Source: Erinaceus europaeus
Taxonomy: Eukaryota > Chordata > Mammalia > Eulipotyphla > Erinaceidae
Direction: 5' to 3'
Assembly (NCBI RefSeq): GCF_950295315.1
Contig: NC_080164.1
Span: forward strand, 15,325,882-15,389,881
DNA length: 64,000 nucleotides
Every line of letters begins with the position of its first letter. Within the stretch, counting starts at the first letter, position 1. Below are positions 56,640 to 64,000 of the stretch, one piece after another. A program made the position numbers and the translations under genes. The notes beneath the pieces were generated by a model. That model did no database searches. It saw nothing but the letters and a program-made list of their open reading frames with translations, and was not told where the DNA came from.

Positions 56640-58051
56640 TTATCTAGGTTATCTCTGGGGCTTGGTGCATACATAATCCTACTCTCAGTGAACACATTTT
56701 TTTTTAGATAGAGTATAAAAATGGGGGGGGGGAGAGGAAGAGAGAGAGGCACAGAAAAGAGAAACATGCAGCACTGCTCCATTGTTCATGAAGCTTCCCC
56801 TTTGCAGGGTGCTTAAAAAATTCTTTATTGGGGAATTAATGTTTTACACTCGACAGCAAATACAATAGTTTGTACATGCATAACATTTCTGAGTTTTCCA
56901 TATAACAATACAACCCCCTTTAGGTTCTCTGTCATCCTTCTTGGACCTGTATTCCCCCACCCCCACCCCAGAGTCTTTTACTTTGGTGCAATACACCAAT
57001 TCCAGTTGAGGTTCTACTTGTGTTTTCTCTTCTGATCTTGTTTTTCAACTTCTGCTTGAGAGTGAGATCACCCATATTCATCCTTCTGTTTCTGACTTAC
57101 TTAACATGATTTCTTTAAGCTCCACACAAGATGGGCTGAAAATGGTGAAGTCACCATTTTTTATAGCTGAGTAGTATTCTGTTGTGTGTATAGACCGCAA
57201 CTTGCTCAGCCGCTCACCTGGACACCTGGGTTGCTTCCAGGTTTTGTTGCAGGGCGCTTTCTTACTGTGGTCTCAAATCCAGGTTTTTAGGCAAAGCAGT
57301 GAGTGCTCTGCCAGAAAATTTCATAAAGAAAGACAGAAAGGAGGGTGAAAGACAGAAAGGGAAAGGGAGGGAGGGAGGGAGGGAGGAAGAGAGAGAGAGA
57401 GAGAGAAAGAGAGAGGGAGAGGGAGAGAGGGACCTCCACCACTTGTCAAGTTTCCACTTTGCATGGCTCTCCCATGTGGAGGCCAGGGCCTTGAACCTGG
57501 GTTCCCACAGATAGGAAAGTGTGTACTCTCACAGGTGAGACTTCAGTCTGAAAATTCTTTGGCAGCACTTACCAAAGCTGGAAAAATATACGTGTGTTTA
57601 TCTCCACTCAGGCCGCTTCCGTTTACTTCAAGAACTTTCTCATGCTTTTGTCCATGCGTTCTTTTTTTGCATGTTTGTTTTTCATTTTTCATTTTTCTTT
57701 TGATAGAGAGTGAGGCAGAAAGAGATATAAAGGGAAGAGAGGGGGAAGAGAGATGGAGAGATACCCATACTTACAGCTTGTGAAGCTCCCCCCCTGCAGA
57801 TTGGGACAGGGAACTTTAACCTGGATCTTTGTGCATAATAACAGTGCATACTACCAGGCCTCTCATGTATATGTATGTGTATGTGTATGTTTATGTGTAT
57901 AGTATATGTATGTGTATATGTATAGTATATGTATGTGTATGTATATGTGTATAGTATATGTATGTGTATAGTATAGTATATGTATATGTATAGTATATTT
58001 ATGTGTATGTGTATGTGTATAGTATATGTATATGTGTATGTGTATAGTATG

Positions 58052-58112
<61 letters not shown>

Positions 58113-58495
58113 TATATGTATAGTATATGTATATGTATATTATATGTATATATAGTATATGTATATGTATAGTATATGTATATGTATAGTATATGTATAT
58201 GTATAGTATATGTATATATGTATATGTATATGTATAGTATATGTATAGTATATGTGTAGTATATGTATAGTATATGTATATGTATAGTATATGTATAGTA
58301 TATGTATATGTATAGTATATGTATATGTATATGTATAGTATATGTATATGTATAGTATATGTATATGTATAGTATATGTATATGTATAGTATATGTATAT
58401 GTATAGTATATGTATATGTATAGTATATGTATATGTATAGTATATGTATATGTATACATATATGCTTTTCTGACAAATATATACATATATATATA
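56640..58495. repeat. 1.9-kb tandem duplication, copy 2
   Basis: By eye identical to copy 1 through all the non-satellite sequence. The only length change seen is two extra TATATG-type hexamers in the array, which moves the offset from 1914 to 1926. It ends in a TA run before TTTTTTTTTCCTCATCAG. Confidence 0.95.
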
Positions 58496-58589
58496 TATAT
58501 ATTTTTTTTTTCCTCATCAGATGTACACATCTTACTCACAAATGTTTATAGCTCTACTATCAGTAACAGTCAAAAACTGGAAACACTAG

Positions 58590-59165
58590 GGGCCAGGTGG
58601 TGAGACATCTGGTTGAGAGCACACATTACCATGTGCAAGGATCCAGGTTCTAGTCCCTATTCCCCACCTGCAGGAGGGAAACTTCATGAGCGAGTGGTGA
58701 ATCAGGTCTGCAGATTTCTCTCTCTCTCTATCTCCTCCTCTTCTCTCAATTTATGTCTGTCTTATCAATAAAGTAGAAAGAAAAAGAAAAAAAAAGGAAA
58801 AATGACTGTTGGGAGCAGTGGCAGTACTAAGCCCCAGTGATAATCTCAGAGTAAAACCAAAACAAGACAGCACAAAGCAAACCCTGGAGGCACTCAACTG
58901 TTGGCTGGTTGATAGGTGAGGACATAAGGACATTACCATGCGTTCTTCACACAGAGCCCTACATGGATGGCCTACAGCACTGAGCTCCCACTGTGGATCT
59001 CACATTTAATTTGCATTAAAGAAGTTGTTACACAGGCTGAGGAGACAGCATAGTGGTCCCAGGTTCACTCCCCAGAACTACCATAATCCAGAGCTGAGCA
59101 GTGCTCTGCTAGTAAGAAAGAAAGAAAGAGAGGGAGGAAGAAAGAGAGAAAGGGAGGAAGGAAGG
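58590..59165 (+). mobile_element. SINE-C/A-like (58590-58860) and SINE-D (59030-59120)
   Basis: The first has GGGGCCAGGTGGTGAGACAT and a 3' AGCCCCAGTGATAATCTC block. The second has a GAAA-rich tail to about 59180. Confidence 0.8.
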
Positions 59166-59199
59166 AAGAAGAAGAAGAAACTAGACACAAAAGAGCATG

Positions 59200-59995
59200 C
59201 AGTAACAGATGAAAGGAGTCTCGGAAGTCAGTCAGGGCTCAGTGCTCTGTGGGCACAGTGACTGGAAGGGGTGGGTAGGGTTTTGGGGTGCTGCTGGTTC
59301 TCAGAGTCTGGATCTGGATGCTGACTGCCCACCCAAGTGTACTGTGAGCATTCCTCAGGCTGCATGCCTAGAATCTGTGCCCTTTAGCTGCTTGTTTACT
59401 TTCTGGACCAGAGTTCCGTTCAGTGGTGTCAGGATGAGTCCTGTGCTCTGTCTCCCTGCCCTGTGCACATGTCTCCTGCAAGGTTGATGCAAATGGTCCC
59501 TAACTCCTTTTCACAGGGGCCTTTGGGCTGGAGACACAGCCTTGGCCTGACGTTCCCTCTGCTCTGTTCCCAGGTTCCTAGACAGAGCTCTGTGTCCATG
59601 GAAACCAGACAGAGCTGGTGGGGAGGCAGGCAGGAAGGGTGGCTAGTGTGCCAGCCACATAATCTCACTGGGCCCAGCTCTCCTTCCCCACAGTGGGATG
59701 CGGTGTCCTTCAACCCCACAGAATGTGGATGAGAAAAGTCCTTTCTGGCTGACTCGGCACCAACTAGAGCTCACGTAAGTGGGGGCGGGTGGCTACCTCG
59801 TCTTGATCATGGGGTAACCTTGGCTCCGTAGGGAATAAGCCCAGAAGACTTCAGAGTATTGAAGTTGTACTGGAGGTTCCAACTCCCAGGCCTTTGTGTC
59901 TTAAGTTTTTCCTCCCAGAGTTCCTCAGTCTCCAAGTGGGTGAATTCTCCCTATAAGCCTGGTCTCCTGGTGGGTAGCTGAGTTTTCTTTCATTT
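59200..59995. other. Repeat-poor upstream flank
   Basis: About 0.8 kb, moderately GC-rich, with no repeat recognised. Could hold part of a divergent lncRNA, but no splice pattern is convincing. Confidence 0.4.
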
Positions 59996-59999
59996 CTTT

Positions 60000-60285
60000 T
60001 CTGTTTGCCTTCAGGGTTATTGCTGGGACTACATACATAGTGCCTGCACTATGGATCTACTGCTTCTGTGCCCATTCTTTTGGATAGGACAGAGAGAAAT
60101 GGAGAGAGGAGGGGAAGATAGAGAGGGAGAGAGAAAGAGACACCTGCAGACCTGCTTCACTGCTCGTGAAGTGACCCCTCCTGCAGGTGGGGAGCCGGGG
60201 GCTTGAAGCAGGATCCGTACACAGGTCCCTCTGTGCTTCATACTGTATTTGCTTAGCCTGGTGTGCCGCCGCCTGGCCCCCAGCT
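60000..60285 (-). mobile_element. SINE-A, long form with internal deletion
   Basis: GCCTTCAGGGTTATTGCTGG to CCGCCGCCTGGCCCCC. Confidence 0.85.
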
Positions 60286-60436
60286 GAGTTTTCTGGATCT
60301 TCTGAAAGGCAGGTTAGAAGGAAATGGATGCACGTTTTCCTGAGGCTACTTATGCTTTCCCTAAGGATCCGGTTCTGTTCCACTTGAGGGTTCTTCTCGA
60401 TCTGTGTGAACACCACTGAATGGGGTGATAATGAGG

Positions 60437-60483
<47 letters not shown>

Positions 60484-60798
60484 GTGCACATGCGCGTCGT
60501 GTACATGACAGGCAAGGACTGTGGATGAGTCTGTCTTTTTGTGTATTTACGTGTCTTGTGGAGTATGTAGATGAGATGTTTGCTCTTTCAGGAAACTGCG
60601 GGGTGCGTGCGAGCACTGGTGGAGCTGCTTGTGAGCTGGCCTCCTGGAGCTAAACTGGCAGTTTGTGCCATGAATTTATGTGGGAAGAGCCCTAGGGAAT
60701 GTTTCCCTGTCATATGGTAGGGCCATATGGAATGACCGTTTTTTGTGGCTTAAAAAATGGTTAACCATTCAGTGAATTTTATGTGTTGGGTTTGCAAG

Positions 60799-60836
<38 letters not shown>
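60437..60836. repeat. Two (GT)n runs, 60437-60479 and 60803-60836
   Basis: About 21 and 17 units, separated by unique sequence. Confidence 0.9.
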
Positions 60837-60837
<1 letters not shown>

Positions 60838-60899
60838 GTGCAAGTGTATGTTATAAATCTCAACTAGTGGAGTGTTACTATCAGAGTTAAGAAGCAGAT

Positions 60900-61325
60900 G
60901 CCCCTGCCCTGGAGGCTCTGGGACCCCAGGTTCAATCCCTCACCCACTGTAAGCTAGAACTGAGCAGTGCTCTGGTCTCTCTCTCTCTCTCTCTCTCTCT
61001 CAATACCTTTTAAAATGGGGATAATTATGTGGATGTGAGATCTGGGAAGAAATGTAACATTGCTTGGAGGAGATCTAGAATACAGAAAAAATGATCACTG
61101 ATGAAACAGAAAGCTGGGGCAGGTGCAGTGGCGCACCTGATTAAGTGCACACACAGTGTGCAAGGACTCAGGTTGGAGCCCCTGGTCCCCACCTGCAGGG
61201 GGAAAGCTTCACCAGTAGTGAAGCAGGGCTGCAGGTGTCACTTTGTCTCTCTCCCTCTCTATCTCACCCTTCCCTCTCAATTTCTGACTATCTCTATCTA
61301 ATAAATAAAGAAAATTTAAAAAATT
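60900..61325 (+). mobile_element. SINE-D (60900-61000) and SINE-C (61125-61325)
   Basis: The D copy ends in (TC)n. The C copy has CAGTGGCGCACCTGATTAAG to CTAATAAATAAAG. Confidence 0.85.
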
Positions 61326-61386
61326 AAGAAAAAACAGCTATAAAAAGAGACAAGAAAAAATTTTTTCACTGCAAAAAAGCTTTTCT

Positions 61387-62270
61387 TTCTATTTTTTTAA
61401 TTGGGGAATTAATGTTTTACATTCAACAGTAAGTACAATGGTTTGTACATGCATAACATTCCCCAGTTTCCCATATATCAATACAACCCCACTAGGTCCT
61501 CTGAATCCTTGGACCTGTATTCTTCCCACCCACCCACCCACCCCAGAGTCTTTTACTTTGGTGCGATACGCCAATTCCATTTCAGGTTCTACTTGTGTTT
61601 TCTTTTCTGATCTTGTTTTTCAACTTTTTCCTGAGAGTGAGATCATCCCATATTCATACTTCTGTTTCTGACTTATTTCACTCAGCATGATTTTTTTCAA
61701 GGTTCATCCAAGATTGGCTGAAAATAGTGAAGTCACCATTTTTAACAGCTGAGTAATATTCCATTGTGTATATATACCACAACTTGCTCAGCCACTCATC
61801 TGTTGTTGGTGAGCTTGCCAAACTCAACAACGAGACAACAAATAACCCCATCCAAAAATGGGGGGAGGACTTGGACAGAATATTCACCACAGAAGAGATC
61901 CAAAAGGCCGAGAAACACATGAAAAAATGCTCCAAGTCTCTGATTGTCAGAGAAATGCAAATAAAGACAACAATGAGATACCACTTCACTCCTGTGAGAA
62001 TGTCAGACATCAGAAAAGGTAACAGCAGCAAATGCTGGAGAGGGTGTGGGGTCAAAGGAACCCTCCTGCACTGCTGGTGGGAATGTCAATTGGTCCAACC
62101 TCTGTGGAGAACAGTCTGGAGAACTCTCAGAAGGCTAGAAATGGACCTACCCTATGGTCCTGCAATTCCTTTCCTGGGGATATAACCTAAGGAACCCAAC
62201 ACATCCATCCAAAAAGATCTGTGTACACATATGTTCTTGGCAGCACAATTTGTAATAGCCAAAACCTGGG
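61387..62270. mobile_element. L1 with 5' inversion
   Basis: 61387-61808 is a reverse L1 3' end. At 61809 it switches to forward ORF2 sequence ([20 protein letters not shown] ... [19 protein letters not shown]) to 62270. ACAAGAAA...ACTG-like sequence flanks both ends. This is the structure expected from twin priming. Confidence 0.88.
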
Positions 62271-62594
62271 ACAAGAAATTTGACTGAAAGTTCTGTCTTC
62301 TGAGGCACTTTCTCCAGCGCCTGCTTTCACCCACCCACCTCAAGCTTCCACACTCTGTCCTCAACCCTCCCCCACAAACTTGCCCTGTGATGACTCTTGT
62401 CATAGCAAACTGTCACTGTTATTGTAAGTGACTATCTTTTCCACCAGACAGCAAACTATGAGGGCAAGAGTGGGTCCCCTCTTCCCAGTGCTAGACACAG
62501 AAATTGGTGCAAAGCAGAATTGCAATTAATATTTGCTGAATCAAAAACAACAACAACAACAACAACAACAACAAAAACTAGTGGATTCTTGTGG
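62271..62594. other. Unique flank with (AAC)n
   Basis: (CAA)n at about 62547-62575; the rest is unassigned. Confidence 0.6.
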
Positions 62595-62745
62595 TCCAGG
62601 AGATGGCACAGTGGATACAGTGATGGACTCTCAAGCAGGAGGTCCTGAGTTCAATCCCCGGCAGCACATATAAGCACATATACAGAGTTATGTCTAGTTC
62701 TTCCTTTGACTCCTCCTGTCTTCCTAATGAATTAATAAAACAACA
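62595..62745 (+). mobile_element. SINE-E
   Basis: GGAGATGGCACAGTGGATAC, then GGTCCTGAGTTCAATCCCCG. Confidence 0.85.
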
Positions 62746-63004
62746 CAAAACAAAACAAAAAAAACACAGTGCGATCTGATAAAATTGTGCACGTGTGATG
62801 TTGGTTCCTGCTAAGGTAAATAAAGGATCTTTGTTTAGAGGATACGCTTGTCGAGAATGTCACTTTAGAATTAGTAAATTAGGTGTGGTAGAAATAACAG
62901 ACAGGAATGAGATGCTTGGCAATGAGAAGAAGCAGGGCTACAGCAGCAGGGAAGTGGGGACAAGGAGAGAGATTGAAGATAACAGAAGAACAAAGTTTTA
63001 TTTA

Positions 63005-63625
63005 TTTGTTGATTCATTTATCTTATTACCACTAGGGTTGTCGCTGGAACTCAATACCTGCAGGATGCATCCACTGCTCCCCACGGATATATTTTTTTCT
63101 TTTTGTTTTTTATTTGGATAAGACAGAGAAATTTAGAGGGAAGGGGGAGATAGAGAGGAAGAGAGAAAGATAGCCTCCTGCAGACCTGCTTCACCACTCA
63201 TGAAGCTTCTCCCCTGCAGGTGGGAGCCAGGGGCTTGAAACCTAGTCCTTGGGAGTCGGGCGGTAGCGCAGCGGGTTAAGGGCACATGGTGCAAAGTGCA
63301 GGGACCGGTGTAAGGATCCCAGTTCCAGCCCAAGGCTCCCCACCTGCAGGGGAGTTGCTTCACAGGTGGTGAAGCAGATCTGCAAGTGTCTGTCTTTCTC
63401 TCCCCCTCTCTATCTTCCCCTCCTCTCTTCATTTCTCTCTGTCCTATCTAACACCAACAGCATCAATAACAATAACCACAACAACAATAAAAAAAAGACA
63501 ACAAGGGCAACAAAAGGGAAAATAAATAAATAAATAAAAGAAAAAAAAGAAAAAGAAGAGAAACCTAGTCCTTGTGCTTGGTAATGTGTGCATTCAACTG
63601 GGCATGTTACTGCCCAGCCCCCTAG
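63005..63625 (-). mobile_element. Old SINE split by SINE-A (63251-63559, plus)
   Basis: The nested copy begins GGGAGTCGGGCGGTAGCGC. TSD GAAACCTAGTCCTTG at 63236-63250 and 63560-63574. Confidence 0.93.
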
Positions 63626-63814
63626 AACACAGCTCCTGGTAAGTTCCAAGCCTGACAAAAACATAAAAAGAGCAGGAAAGGGTGACTTCAAATGTTACAG
63701 CCTGTATGACTGACATGTGACAATAACAGTTGTTGTGCCTGCCTGAGCTTTGCACAGCCTCTGGCCTAGTTGGTCTGCAGGGCTGACAACAGCTGTGACT
63801 TCTTTATTTATTTT

Positions 63815-64000
63815 TAATTTTTTTATTTATACAAAGGAAACATTGACTAAACAATAGGATAAGAGGGGTACAACTCCACACAATTCCCATCACCAGACCT
63901 TCGTATCCCCTCCCCTCCCCTGATAGCTTTCCTATTCTTTATCCCTCTGGGAGTATGGACCCAAGGTCATTGCGGGATGCAGAAGGTGGAAGGTCTGGCT
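63815..64000 (-). mobile_element. Element X, cut by the window edge
   Basis: Reverse A tail, GGATAAGAGGGGTACAACTC, then GGGAGTATGGACCCAAGGTC. Confidence 0.8.

Noticed and set aside
55768..58539. Long Tyr/Ile/Thr/His frames on the minus strand (up to 285 aa)
   Set aside because: They are translations of the TATATG/GTATAG hexamer array and appear in several frames at once.
61766..62185. 139-aa L1-like protein as a live gene
   Set aside because: It is an inverted, truncated L1 fragment with no start, RT domain or promoter; likewise the 229-aa frame at 7019-7708.

Overview
The window is nuclear DNA of a placental mammal, most likely a hedgehog (Erinaceidae). It holds one multi-exon vertebrate gene with canonical GT/AG introns, L1 debris, and a very dense set of tRNA-like SINEs of a type I associate with Erinaceus. 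The species call is inference from memory of that SINE type. The gene call is firm.

The only protein-coding gene I can support is DNAJC27 (RBJ, a Rab-like GTPase with a C-terminal J domain), on the minus strand. Seven coding exons run from the ATG at 42452 down to the TAG at 4901. They join in phase to 822 nt (273 codons plus stop) with no frameshift. The CpG-island promoter lies at about 42130-42830. The 3' UTR probably runs to about 1745, where an AATAAA lies on the minus strand. Introns are 10.7, 8.0, 6.7, 1.3, 6.2 and 3.9 kb, so the gene spans about 41 kb.

Layout: 1-1740 is downstream flank; 1745-5033 is the 3' UTR and exon 7; 5034-42365 are introns crowded with SINEs, L1 pieces, LTRs and microsatellites; 42366-42830 is exon 1 and the promoter; 42830-64000 is upstream flank with no coding gene that I can see. 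In human the next genes upstream are the divergent lncRNA DNAJC27-AS1 and then EFR3B. Neither can be recognised here.

Non-genic points of most interest: (i) a fragment of an RTE-like LINE with an AAG-repeat tail, plus two short elements that share that tail and have perfect 12-bp target duplications; (ii) an LTR that carries the 5' half of a tRNA-Gly inside it; (iii) a related LTR joined to a primer-binding-site-like motif and leader; (iv) a nearly perfect 1.9-kb tandem duplication; (v) a 47-bp triplication touching the exon-3 splice donor; (vi) a 76-bp minisatellite with dimeric higher-order structure near exon 1. I found no new multi-gene system.

SINE labels used below. A: head GGGAGTCGGGCGGTAGCGC, with (AAC/AAT)-rich 3' part. 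C: head like GGTGGTGGCGCACCTGGTTG, ending CCAATAAATAAAG. D: contains CCAGAGCTGAGCAGTGCTCT. E: contains GGTCCTGAGTTCAATCCC. X: a longer A-tailed retroelement ending near TACCCCTCTTATCCTATGG. Repeat edges are good to roughly 5-20 bases unless a target-site duplication (TSD) is given.
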